Of a stretch of 21,336 nt of DNA, positions 1-5,332 are shown piece by piece; the first letter of the stretch is position 1, and each line of letters opens with the position of its first letter. A program made the position numbers and the translations under genes. The stretch is from IMG/VR virus record IMGVR_UViG_3300017708_001867, positions 1 through 21,336 of that record; one strand, 5' to 3'. This DNA comes from a virus. The notes beneath the pieces are model-generated. The model was not told the DNA's origin and made no database searches. It saw only the letters and a list, made by a program, of their open reading frames with translations.

Positions 1-83
1 CCACCCGTAGGGATGATCACCTGCCCACAGTCGTTTGCCTGCATGGCATCGAAAGCGCGTTGCTGGTGGGGACGGAGTTGCAT
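1..83 (-). CDS. Superfamily II helicase, N-terminus only (UvsW-like), cut by window edge
   Basis: Only the first 27 codons are present; the gene continues beyond base 1. The protein opens MQLRPHQQRAFDAM and reaches IIPTGG, where the window ends. LRPHQ followed about 20 residues later by a PTGG Walker A start (expected to continue GKT) is the Q-motif/motif I arrangement of SF2 DEAD/DEAH-type helicases such as phage T4 UvsW, which unwinds branched DNA and R-loops. T4 UvsW has a sizeable N-terminal domain before this core, whereas here the helicase core starts almost at residue 1, so this may be a shorter relative. The ATG at 83 has an AAGGA ribosome-binding site about ten bases upstream. Its promoter is the sigma70-like element at 109-137. 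SF2 helicase is well supported; the UvsW identity is tentative. Confidence 0.7.
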   Translation of the reverse strand, partial: MQLRPHQQRAFDAMQANDCGQVIIPTG

Positions 84-108
84 TGAATGGCGTTCCTTTG
101 ACTTTTAT

Positions 109-137
109 AGTATGGCATAAAAAAAGACCCCCGTCAA
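109..137 (-). promoter_or_regulatory. Sigma70-like promoter with extended -10 for the helicase gene
   Basis: On the minus strand TTGACG (132-137) is followed by exactly 17 bases and CATACT (109-114), with a TG one base before the -10 hexamer (extended -10). The -35 hexamer is exactly the loop of the terminator at 119-144. Predicted start is near base 102, giving a short leader to the ATG at 83. Seen directly; activity is inferred. Confidence 0.6.
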
Positions 138-144
138 GGGGTCT
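119..144 (-). terminator. Rho-independent terminator of the left small-gene operon
   Basis: Minus-strand transcript forms a perfect 7-bp stem AGACCCC/GGGGTCT (bases 138-144 with 125-131) around a 6-base loop, followed by seven Ts (119-125). It lies 18 bases beyond the stop codon of the last tiny gene (163-324). The loop is also the -35 hexamer of the next promoter. Confidence 0.9.
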
Positions 145-162
145 AGACCAGTTCAGCGACTG

Positions 163-324
163 TCACGCGGGAAGAACATCCCAGTTTACATTTTCTGGCA
201 CAAGATTGTCGATTACATATTCAACATTGTGCATTCCATAAACTACAACTTCTTGAGTTGCATAAAATCCTGGTTTTTTCTCCTTCTTCCAGAGAATACG
301 CCAACGATCATAGTCTCTTTTCAT
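163..324 (-). CDS. Hypothetical protein, 53 aa
   Basis: A 53-residue ORF starting MKRDYDRWRI and ending WDVLPA. It begins with an ATGA overlap (start 322-324, preceding stop 321-323), so translation is probably coupled to the gene before it. The first half is basic (KKEKK around residues 13-17); the second half is hydrophobic and acidic (VVVYGMHNVEYVIDNLVPEN). I see no known domain. It is the last gene of an eight-gene operon and is followed 18 bases later by a terminator. Compact overlapping architecture is the main support for it being real; function is unknown. Confidence 0.65.
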   Translation of the reverse strand: MKRDYDRWRILWKKEKKPGFYATQEVVVYGMHNVEYVIDNLVPENVNWDVLPA

Positions 325-455
325 TGAATTTCAGAGAGAACATCATAAATTGCTTCATCTTCAGTGCCGAGGATAGAAGAAATCCAGTCATCTTCCTGAA
401 CTTGAACCATATCGGTCTCGTCCCAGGAGACGTTAAAAGTGTCATCAGTCATCAT
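321..455 (-). CDS. Hypothetical acidic protein, 44 aa
   Basis: A very small acidic ORF reading MMTDDTFNVSWDETDMVQ and ending YDVLSEIQ. Two adjacent ATGs (455 and 452) are possible starts; both overlap the 3' end of the previous gene, which stops at 445-447. Its stop overlaps the next start (ATGA). About a third of the residues are Asp or Glu and the sequence contains no cysteine. Small acidic proteins in early phage operons often bind host enzymes, but nothing here identifies a target. The tight overlaps on both sides favour a genuine gene. Confidence 0.6.
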   Translation of the reverse strand: MMTDDTFNVSWDETDMVQVQEDDWISSILGTEDEAIYDVLSEIQ

Positions 456-639
456 TGTTTTGTTCATCAAGGTACTGTCCGAAACCATTGTTTTGTGAAA
501 TAGTAGCAGAATGAATCCATTCTTGCAGTTTGCGACGTTTCTTTTTCAAATAGTGAAGTTCACTTTCGCTGTATGATACTTCACCACGCTCACCTTTGCG
601 GATTGCTTTGTTCAATAGGCGAATGTCTTTTCTCAACAT
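445..639 (-). CDS. Hypothetical protein, 64 aa, basic helical
   Basis: A 64-residue protein beginning MLRKDIRLLNKAIRKGERG. Residues 1-42 are rich in Lys/Arg with regularly spaced Leu, suggesting a basic amphipathic helix or helical hairpin (LLNKAIRKG, then ELHYLKKKRRKLQEWI). The C-terminus is polar and acidic (LDEQNNDD). A basic helix of this kind is compatible with nucleic-acid or protein binding, but no family is recognised. It is separated from the upstream gene by a 58-base gap holding an imperfect inverted repeat, and overlaps the downstream gene by 11 bases. Confidence 0.7.
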   Translation of the reverse strand: MLRKDIRLLNKAIRKGERGEVSYSESELHYLKKKRRKLQEWIHSATISQNNGFGQYLDEQNNDD

Positions 640-697
640 AATTAGTATTGCATAGATTGTTTAGGTTGGCAAGGCATAGTGGACACCTTGTGAAGTG

Positions 698-895
698 TCA
701 CTGGCGATATAACTCACTTAAATGTAATATCTCAACAATTTCTTTCACCCGTTCCATCTTACTTAGATAAGCATCTTCAGGAATCACACCATCAGCATAA
801 TGCCGTTTCTGTATGTCCGAGACATACAAAATTAACGCATCTTTTAAGACCATCTTCTCATCCCTGTCAAGGATTGGTGAGTGTAGAAATTGCAT
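698..895 (-). CDS. Hypothetical protein, 65 aa
   Basis: Begins MQFLHSPILDRDEKMVLKDA and ends EILHLSELYRQ. The pattern is mainly helical: a first helix around residues 12-30 (EKMVLKDALILYVSDIQKR), a loop containing GVIPEDAY, and a second helix SKMERVKEIVEILHLSELY. No transmembrane segment or known motif is visible. The start codon overlaps the stop of the upstream gene by one base (TGATG), indicating translational coupling. Function unknown; part of the left early-type operon. Confidence 0.72.
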   Translation of the reverse strand: MQFLHSPILDRDEKMVLKDALILYVSDIQKRHYADGVIPEDAYLSKMERVKEIVEILHLSELYRQ

Positions 896-1080
896 CAGTC
901 GTCTCTTCTTAGAGTTTTTAGATAGTCAAGAACATAGGAACGGACATACATCAGTTCGGTGTAACATTTTTGGTTGTGAGCACACTCACGCAGTTTACTG
1001 TCTGGTTTTAGTACAGATTCAATGAACAAATCGAGTCCTCGATTGAACTTAATGTCCTGTGATTCGTTTTCAAAGTCCAT
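895..1080 (-). CDS. Hypothetical protein, 61 aa
   Basis: Reads MDFENESQDIKFNRGLDLFI and ends YLKTLRRDD. It contains two cysteines (in LRECAHNQKCYTEL, around residues 32-40), too few for a classical zinc finger, with a following helix ELMYVRSYVLDYLKTL. Its stop codon shares a base with the next start (TGATG), and it starts five bases after the end of the upstream small ORF. No domain recognised. Confidence 0.72.
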   Translation of the reverse strand: MDFENESQDIKFNRGLDLFIESVLKPDSKLRECAHNQKCYTELMYVRSYVLDYLKTLRRDD

Positions 1081-1084
1081 TGGA

Positions 1085-1174
1085 TTAGTATTGTGAGGTG
1101 TAATCTAGATCGTAATCCACTTCAGAACAATCATCAAATTCAGGTTCTTCAACTTCAATACCATCCAGTGTCAT
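1085..1174 (-). CDS. Hypothetical very small acidic protein, 29 aa
   Basis: An ATG at 1172-1174 opens a 29-residue acidic ORF, MTLDGIEVEEPEFDDCSEV and ending DYTSQY. Roughly ten residues are Asp or Glu. It overlaps the C-terminal 20 bases of the preceding gene in another frame and ends four bases before the next gene starts, which fits the packing of this operon. The same frame stays open up to 1333, but that upstream part runs antisense-like through the basic gene at 1155-1352, so I use the internal start. Small size makes the call uncertain. Confidence 0.45.
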   Translation of the reverse strand: MTLDGIEVEEPEFDDCSEVDYDLDYTSQY

Positions 1175-1352
1175 TATCTCTTTCGGAATCAAACTTTCTT
1201 CCTTTTTTGTTGCCTTTGGAGAAATTGTCATAGTTGGTTTCATCTGCCCAAGTTGAACGGTTTGTACCACCTTTTGCACGTTTGTCACGAATAGATTTAC
1301 CAGGAGAGTAGTAACCCCGTTCGGCACCGCCACGTCGAAAAGTCTTACCCAT
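1155..1352 (-). CDS. Hypothetical basic, Gly/Arg-rich protein, 65 aa
   Basis: Starts MGKTFRRGGAERGYYSPGKS and ends DSERDNDTGWY. Composition is dominated by Lys, Arg, Gly, Asn and Asp with few hydrophobics, so it is probably intrinsically disordered or folds only on binding nucleic acid or a partner. Small proteins of this MGKTFRRG type recur in cyanomyoviruses, as far as I recall. The ATG at 1350-1352 is preferred over an upstream TTG at 1370. No catalytic motif is visible. Confidence 0.7.
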   Translation of the reverse strand: MGKTFRRGGAERGYYSPGKSIRDKRAKGGTNRSTWADETNYDNFSKGNKKGRKFDSERDNDTGWY

Positions 1353-1391
1353 TGTAATGAATGTGATCAAAAATAACTACACTATATGTAT

Positions 1392-1595
1392 TCAGTCTAC
1401 ATCCCTGTAAATAGACTGAATTTCATCAACTTCGGGGATAGGGTACACTTGTGTGCGTAGTTCTTCAAAACAATAACCAACACCCTTCAGAAAGTCTTCT
1501 GTCTTGTCTACAACATCTTCTAGGATAGTTGCTTCAAATTCTTTAGTTGTTACCGTTGAATCTTCATCAGTGCAGATGAGAGTGAATTGAGGCAT
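1392..1595 (-). CDS. Hypothetical acidic protein, 67 aa; first gene of the left operon
   Basis: Begins MPQFTLICTDEDSTVTTKEF and ends QSIYRDVD. The alternating hydrophobic start (FTLICTDEDSTVTTKEFEA) suggests a beta hairpin, followed by a helix ILEDVVDKTEDFLKGVGY. It is strongly acidic. The start at 1595 has an AGGA ribosome-binding site five bases upstream and lies about 20 bases downstream of the predicted transcription start from the sigma70-like promoter at 1621-1649. It therefore heads the eight-gene operon. No family recognised. Confidence 0.75.
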   Translation of the reverse strand: MPQFTLICTDEDSTVTTKEFEATILEDVVDKTEDFLKGVGYCFEELRTQVYPIPEVDEIQSIYRDVD

Positions 1596-1620
1596 GATCC
1601 TGTCATTTGTTTACCTATGC

Positions 1621-1649
1621 AATATAGCATGAAAAAAGAGGGGTTGCAA
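1621..1649 (-). promoter_or_regulatory. Sigma70-like promoter with extended -10 for the left small-gene operon
   Basis: Minus strand: TTGCAA (1644-1649), a 17-base spacer, then TATATT (1621-1626) preceded by TGC (extended -10). The -35 hexamer lies in the loop of the terminator at 1632-1658. Predicted start near 1614, 20 bases before the first ATG. Confidence 0.7.
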
Positions 1650-1658
1650 CCCCCCTCT
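1632..1658 (-). terminator. Rho-independent terminator of the late fibre/oxygenase block
   Basis: On the minus strand AGAGGGG (1652-1658) pairs perfectly with CCCCTCT (1637-1643) around an 8-base loop, followed by a run of six Ts. It sits 24 bases past the stop of the XkdW-like gene (1683-2036), closing the late transcript. Confidence 0.9.
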
Positions 1659-1682
1659 GTGACACTTATTTCAACTGGCACA

Positions 1683-2036
1683 CTATTCAGCAGGTTTGGG
1701 ATCTGCGTCCTTAATTGCTTCAATCGCTGCAATCCATGTGCCACTGTTTAACTTACCTTCTTTAATATCATGGTATAGCATATCCAACTGTTTTTCTATA
1801 CCAGGATACTTAGGTGCTCTATCACGCTGATATTGTTTTCCATTCCAAACTGCTAATTGTTTATCATATTCATTAGTAATTTCTTCATCAGTAGGACGAG
1901 GAAGTGTATTAATATCACTCCACTCAAACTTTGTCAAATCATTTTCATAGATGATCCACTCACAACCTGGTCTGAGTGCGTTAATGGCAGTCCCGAATGA
2001 TGGTGCCTTTTCGTTTTTTTGTGCTAATGCTGTCAT
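1683..2036 (-). CDS. XkdW-like small tail-region protein, 117 aa
   Basis: Two regions are visible. Residues about 17-55 carry AINALRPGCEW, then FEWSDINTLPRPTDEEI, a pattern similar to the XkdW family of phage tail-region proteins (I..L.P...., a W in a short strand, then P.PT..E[IL]). The C-terminal part has YPGIEKQLDMLYHDIKEGKL and ends AIKDADPKPAE, a motif common at the end of small proteins encoded beside phage fibres. These proteins are often annotated as fibre-associated or fibre-assembly factors; the role here is inferred. The N-terminal module recurs in the gene at 5003-5332. It lies 15 bases after a fibre-like gene and is the last gene before the terminator at 1632-1658. Confidence 0.72.
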   Translation of the reverse strand: MTALAQKNEKAPSFGTAINALRPGCEWIIYENDLTKFEWSDINTLPRPTDEEITNEYDKQLAVWNGKQYQRDRAPKYPGIEKQLDMLYHDIKEGKLNSGTWIAAIEAIKDADPKPAE

Positions 2037-2051
2037 TTTTCTTTCTATTAA

Positions 2052-2795
2052 TTAAGGTGCAAGTTCCCATGCAATCATGACAATCATGCCACGAGCATTT
2101 TGGTTATTAGCGGCATCCCAACCGCCAAAATCAATTGTGCCGCCTGCCCAACCACCAAGATATTGTTGATAACGGATGAGGGTATTTACTGGTTGATTTG
2201 GTGAATCTATGAAGGTTGAGAAGTAGTCTCCTTCAAAAGCACCGTTACCATTTTGCCAGTGAATTCCTGCAAAAGTATCAATAGTGCTATTTGTACGATA
2301 CGCTTCAACCAGTGAGGTAAAACTACCACTTCCACCAACTCTTCTTCTCAAGTCAACATATTGGTGCTGAGTGTTAGGACCATACATTTTAGTCTTCCAC
2401 TGTATTAGAAATTTGGAGTTTTCTACTGTTGATGTAATATCAATCCACCAATCACCAATTGCAGTTAAGTTACTTAGATTATTACCATATGCAGAGTTAC
2501 CAAACTCACCATAAGAGTTGCTAACTCTCTGCACAACTTGCAAAACTTGTCCCGTTGACAGAGGATCACCATTCAAATCTTGAAGAGCACCAGTTTTAAT
2601 AGTGTTACCCTGAACAACACCTGTAGTGGTAACATTACCTGCAACACTAACACTGCCATCAGCGTTTGGTGTAAGAGCTGATGTATTTGCAGAAGCATGT
2701 TTTAGACCACCTGCACTGAGCGTGCCTGTAACACTTGCATCACCAGACACGTTAGCAGTCGTTGTAGTGACTGTATTTACATTAATTTCAGACAT
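2052..2795 (-). CDS. Tail fibre-like structural protein, 247 aa
   Basis: The N-terminus MSEINVNTVTTTTANVSGDA matches the short MS-x-I-x-V leader of the other fibre genes in the window. Residues about 15-60 are low-complexity Thr/Ser/Gly/Ala (SVTGTLSAGGL, SVSVAGNVTTTG), typical of a triple-beta or beta-prism fibre shaft. Residues about 95-247 form a globular-looking beta-rich tip with many aromatics (IGDWWIDIT, YQQYLGGWAGG) and a hydrophobic end (GMIVMIAWELAP). It lacks the RP-containing collar module of the adhesins at 8501-13143. A perfect late promoter ends 25 bases upstream. Probably a distal or short fibre; binding target unknown. Confidence 0.75.
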   Translation of the reverse strand: MSEINVNTVTTTTANVSGDASVTGTLSAGGLKHASANTSALTPNADGSVSVAGNVTTTGVVQGNTIKTGALQDLNGDPLSTGQVLQVVQRVSNSYGEFGNSAYGNNLSNLTAIGDWWIDITSTVENSKFLIQWKTKMYGPNTQHQYVDLRRRVGGSGSFTSLVEAYRTNSTIDTFAGIHWQNGNGAFEGDYFSTFIDSPNQPVNTLIRYQQYLGGWAGGTIDFGGWDAANNQNARGMIVMIAWELAP

Positions 2796-2819
2796 TAAGA
2801 CAACTACTTATCATCGTTT

Positions 2820-3431
2820 TTATTTATAATAAATCATCCTATTTACCATTGCATCAAATTCACCAGAGAGCATGTAATCAAATGCAAGAGAATATCTAGA
2901 TGTTTTAGACATATTTTTTGCTACAGAATGTTTTAGCACAGAAGGAAATAATACAATCATATCATTTCTACATTCTATTGTTGCTCTGTGAGTATTCCTT
3001 TGATTAAACTGACTATATTTTAAGACTGTAAAGAACTTACCAAAAGGTCCACCATTTTCTGCATCAAATTGTATAGCGCCTTGCTTAGTCGCATCAACTT
3101 GGAGATAATATACTCCACTAATTAGTGAGTTTGAATGATGGTGAAGTGGAGTGCTATCTCCTGTATCATTTTTATTAACCCATGCACCATGACAAAATAA
3201 TCCATACTCTCTACTGAGAAACATATTATCATAGGCATACTCATGAACATGCCTACAAATCTTTTGTTCGATAGATTTGTATTCATCATTCATATGTAAG
3301 TTAGTTGCACTAACCCAGGCATCATCATCTCTATTTCTATTCATCGGAATAGACATAAGATAATTCTTCTCACTATCACTCAATTCAAATGAATTGGCGT
3401 AGATCGATGTAGAAAATAAATCAATAATCAC
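2820..3431 (-). CDS. Putative 2OG-Fe(II) oxygenase (TIGR02466-like, HxH type), 203 aa
   Basis: Predicted non-haem iron dioxygenase coupling decarboxylation of 2-oxoglutarate to hydroxylation of an unknown substrate. The core double-stranded beta-helix is seen as TPLHHHSNSLISGVYYL (about residues 94-110; candidate ligands H97 and H99), then MIVLFPSVLKHSV (distal H168) and SRYSLAFDY (R179, expected to hold 2-oxoglutarate). GVYYL and LFPS..H are hallmarks of the TIGR02466/PF13759 group. The only sensible start is GTG at 3431 (next Met is residue 26), giving the family's short N-terminus IDLFSTSIY; it overlaps the upstream oxygenase by 11 bases. Downstream is the late promoter of the next fibre gene. 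Substrate cannot be read from the sequence. Confidence 0.82.
   Translation of the reverse strand: MIIDLFSTSIYANSFELSDSEKNYLMSIPMNRNRDDDAWVSATNLHMNDEYKSIEQKICRHVHEYAYDNMFLSREYGLFCHGAWVNKNDTGDSTPLHHHSNSLISGVYYLQVDATKQGAIQFDAENGGPFGKFFTVLKYSQFNQRNTHRATIECRNDMIVLFPSVLKHSVAKNMSKTSRYSLAFDYMLSGEFDAMVNRMIYYK
2821..2828 (-). promoter_or_regulatory. T4-type late promoter TATAAATA
   Basis: Exact TATAAATA on the minus strand, 25 bases before the fibre gene starting at 2795. T4-like late promoters consist of just this -10-like octamer read by the phage gp55 sigma factor. Confidence 0.8.
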
Positions 3432-3936
3432 TGTTTAAAGTTTTATACCAAGTTGCAATAGTGTAACGGTGACCAGATATAACTGGTTCAACGCCATGTT
3501 GAACATATCTACCTTGAAACATAATCATAGCACCTTTCTTTGGTTTGATACTTTCACCATCAACATATGTACAACCTCCCTCAAAATCATCATTGAGATA
3601 TAAAATAGAGGTCCAAGTATGCCACCAAAAATCTTGATGAATTGGTTGATGAATTGGTGCTTCCCAATCTACAAGATGACTATAGTTAATAAATGCTCGG
3701 GGATCGTGCGTTTTGATTACTCTTGTATGTTCGGATAACACAAACTTCAAATAATCAGAAGATGATAATGGTTCATCAACATAAGTTTTATCTGCTAAAG
3801 TTACAAGATTAGCAATCTTTCTATTAGAAAATGTTTTACCACCTATGGGATGGTAAACTTTGTGATAATTTATTAACCAATCACAAAAATCATGAGATAA
3901 AAAGTTCTCATAATAATGCACTTCATTATTCGACAT
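3421..3936 (-). CDS. 2OG-Fe(II) oxygenase, prolyl 4-hydroxylase type (HxD), 171 aa
   Basis: Complete catalytic domain with the canonical facial triad: H100 and D102 in PIHQDFWWHTWTSILYLND, distal H147 in GRYVQHGVEPV, and R157 in GHRYTIATWY for 2-oxoglutarate. GAMIMFQG before the distal His and FEGGCTYVDG after the iron site are typical of P4H-like enzymes. The opening MSNNEVHYYENFLSHDFCDW is the usual 'F.s...C..li' entry helix. At 171 residues it is catalytic domain only, with no substrate-recognition extension. It sits between two other oxygenases, overlapping both by 11 bases, so the three are surely co-translated. Substrate unknown; protein Pro/Lys or a small molecule are both possible. 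Confidence 0.88.
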   Translation of the reverse strand: MSNNEVHYYENFLSHDFCDWLINYHKVYHPIGGKTFSNRKIANLVTLADKTYVDEPLSSSDYLKFVLSEHTRVIKTHDPRAFINYSHLVDWEAPIHQPIHQDFWWHTWTSILYLNDDFEGGCTYVDGESIKPKKGAMIMFQGRYVQHGVEPVISGHRYTIATWYKTLNSDY

Positions 3937-4483
3937 TGTTCACTACAATATTAAAGGAGAGAGTTTTTCTAACTATATCGGAATTATGAGGAGAAACACC
4001 GTGCATCATGTGAGATGGGAATAGAATAATATCACCCGCTCTCACTTCAGGATAGTATATGTTTGACAATCCCATCTTAGTTATCATTTTAATCCAAGGT
4101 TTAGTAAATGCTGTGTGATTAGCATCCCAAAAATAAAACTTACCAAAGTCAGGACCATCATTCAAAAAGACAACAGCAGCAATATCACAATCATCATGAT
4201 AATGGATCTCCTGAAATCCTCCTCGTTCATACATATTCACCCACGGATGAGATATATTTGCTCCGAACGTAATTTTTAATTCTTGTGATAACAATTTGAC
4301 AGGTTCAACTAAAACATCTAACCAATCATCAATGTTATAACTTTCTCTTTTTACTTTACATAACTCACCCCAAGTAAAATCTTCGTCACCATGTGATTTT
4401 GCACTGAGGAGTGTTCCCCTAAAAGCATCATAATTAGGTAGACGATACTGAAAATAAAAATTATTTGAGAATAGGTTTTTCAT
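3926..4483 (-). CDS. Putative 2OG-Fe(II) oxygenase (TIGR02466-like, HxH type), 185 aa
   Basis: Start at the ATG 4483 (MKNLFSNNFYFQYRLP); a TTG twelve bases upstream also opens the frame but is less likely. Core elements: FQEIHYHDDCDIAAVVFLN (candidate ligands H94 and H96, with D97/D98 directly after), PDFGKFYFWD, then AGDIILFPSHMMHGVSP (distal H161) and VRKTLSFNIVV (R172). LFPS..H and the arginine strand are shared with the neighbours at 2820-3431 and 4461-5000, so these look like an old local duplication that has diverged strongly. Overlaps the upstream gene by 23 bases and the downstream one by 11. Substrate unknown. Confidence 0.82.
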   Translation of the reverse strand: MKNLFSNNFYFQYRLPNYDAFRGTLLSAKSHGDEDFTWGELCKVKRESYNIDDWLDVLVEPVKLLSQELKITFGANISHPWVNMYERGGFQEIHYHDDCDIAAVVFLNDGPDFGKFYFWDANHTAFTKPWIKMITKMGLSNIYYPEVRAGDIILFPSHMMHGVSPHNSDIVRKTLSFNIVVNNVE

Positions 4484-5000
4484 AATAAAAGTCAATGTTA
4501 AGAGTTTGTCTCATATCACTTGATTGGGGATATGTACCATGATACATCCATGCAGGAAAAATTACAACATCTCCCGTAGTTGGTGTAAATGATCTGGGTC
4601 TATGGGTATCACCCATAAAGTAGAAAAAGTTACCACTTTCTCTAACTGTTTCTTCACCGACATTCAAATAAGTTACGGTGCAAATATCATTTGAGTGATT
4701 TCCATGATTATGAATGCTGTGCCAACCACCTTTCTTTCCGTAAATTGTCCAAGCATTTGAAATATGAAGATTGGAGTTTCCACAGCAGTCTGTAACAATT
4801 TCCTTTAAAGTTTTTTCTGCTTTTGGATATGAACCAATTAAATCAAAATTTAGGTGATACTGATCACCATTTTTTGTAGAGATATCATAAACAGAGGGAT
4901 CGATTAGTGTGCCACGAGTAGCAATAACATAATCAATCTCCTCTTTTAGTTCTTTTACTTTTTCAACTTCAAGTTTATAATGATAAAAATTAGAAATCAT
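4461..5000 (-). CDS. Putative 2OG-Fe(II) oxygenase (TIGR02466-like, HxH type), 179 aa
   Basis: Catalytic core is visible as GGWHSIHNHGNHSNDICTV (candidate metal ligands H97 and H99), SGNFFYFMGD, then TGDVVIFPAWMYHGTYP (distal H154) and MRQTLNIDFYYE (R164). Compared with its neighbours there is a short insertion after the HxH motif (GNHSND). The N-terminal 70 residues are helical (LEVEKVKELKEEIDYVI) and end near a CC pair (residues 72-73). It begins two bases after the small gene at 5003-5332. Assignment to the putative 2OG-Fe(II) family is by motif spacing; substrate unknown. Confidence 0.8.
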   Translation of the reverse strand: MISNFYHYKLEVEKVKELKEEIDYVIATRGTLIDPSVYDISTKNGDQYHLNFDLIGSYPKAEKTLKEIVTDCCGNSNLHISNAWTIYGKKGGWHSIHNHGNHSNDICTVTYLNVGEETVRESGNFFYFMGDTHRPRSFTPTTGDVVIFPAWMYHGTYPQSSDMRQTLNIDFYYEKPILK

Positions 5001-5002
5001 AC

Positions 5003-5332
5003 TTATTGTGGTGCAACACCTCCTTTACCTGCTTCTCCTCCATATGATCCTCCATCACTAGAAGCATTAGGATCATAAGCATCAATTCCAGCAACAACAC
5101 CTTCAGGTGTTTGTGCAGGATCATCTTCTGCCAATTGATCAGGGAGAAGAATATAATCAATACTTTCTTCAAAGTCTCTGATCTTATTGATTACCTGTGT
5201 AATTTCATCAAGTGTAGGCATTGGTCTGGGATCTTCCCAAACAAATTTACCATGATTTAAGTTCCATTTAGCACCAGGTCGTAATAATGCAACGGCAGAA
5301 TCAAAAGCGACCCATTCATATCTATGTTTCAT
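5003..5332 (-). CDS. Small XkdW-like protein with Gly-rich tail, 109 aa
   Basis: Residues about 11-45 repeat the module seen in the gene at 1683-2036: AVALLRPGAKW, FVWEDPRPMPTLDEI. The shared pattern is A-x-x-L-R-P-G-x-x-W, a short strand with W, then P-T-x-[DE]-E-I. After a helical linker (QVINKIRDFEESIDYIL) the protein ends in a flexible, Gly/Ser-rich tail (SSDGGSYGGEAGKGGVAPQ) instead of the partner's YPGI..QLD..YH motif. It starts with an ATGA overlap to the gene before it. Likely a virion- or fibre-associated factor; function inferred only from context. Confidence 0.7.
   Translation of the reverse strand: MKHRYEWVAFDSAVALLRPGAKWNLNHGKFVWEDPRPMPTLDEITQVINKIRDFEESIDYILLPDQLAEDDPAQTPEGVVAGIDAYDPNASSDGGSYGGEAGKGGVAPQ

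Noticed and set aside
103-110. TATAAAA-like sequence upstream of the helicase as a late promoter
   Set aside because: Differs from TATAAATA at the two last positions and the sigma70-like element overlapping it explains the spacing better.
35-503. Plus-strand open frames over the left end
   Set aside because: They read antisense through the helicase start, the terminator and the small minus-strand genes, and encode no recognisable protein.
644-672. Possible promoter TTGCCA-17-AATACT before the 64-aa gene
   Set aside because: Weak -10 and the predicted transcript start would fall on the start codon itself; not supportable.
1175-1333. Longer version of the 29-aa acidic ORF
   Set aside because: The extra region is the alternative frame of the basic gene at 1155-1352, whose composition is more protein-like.
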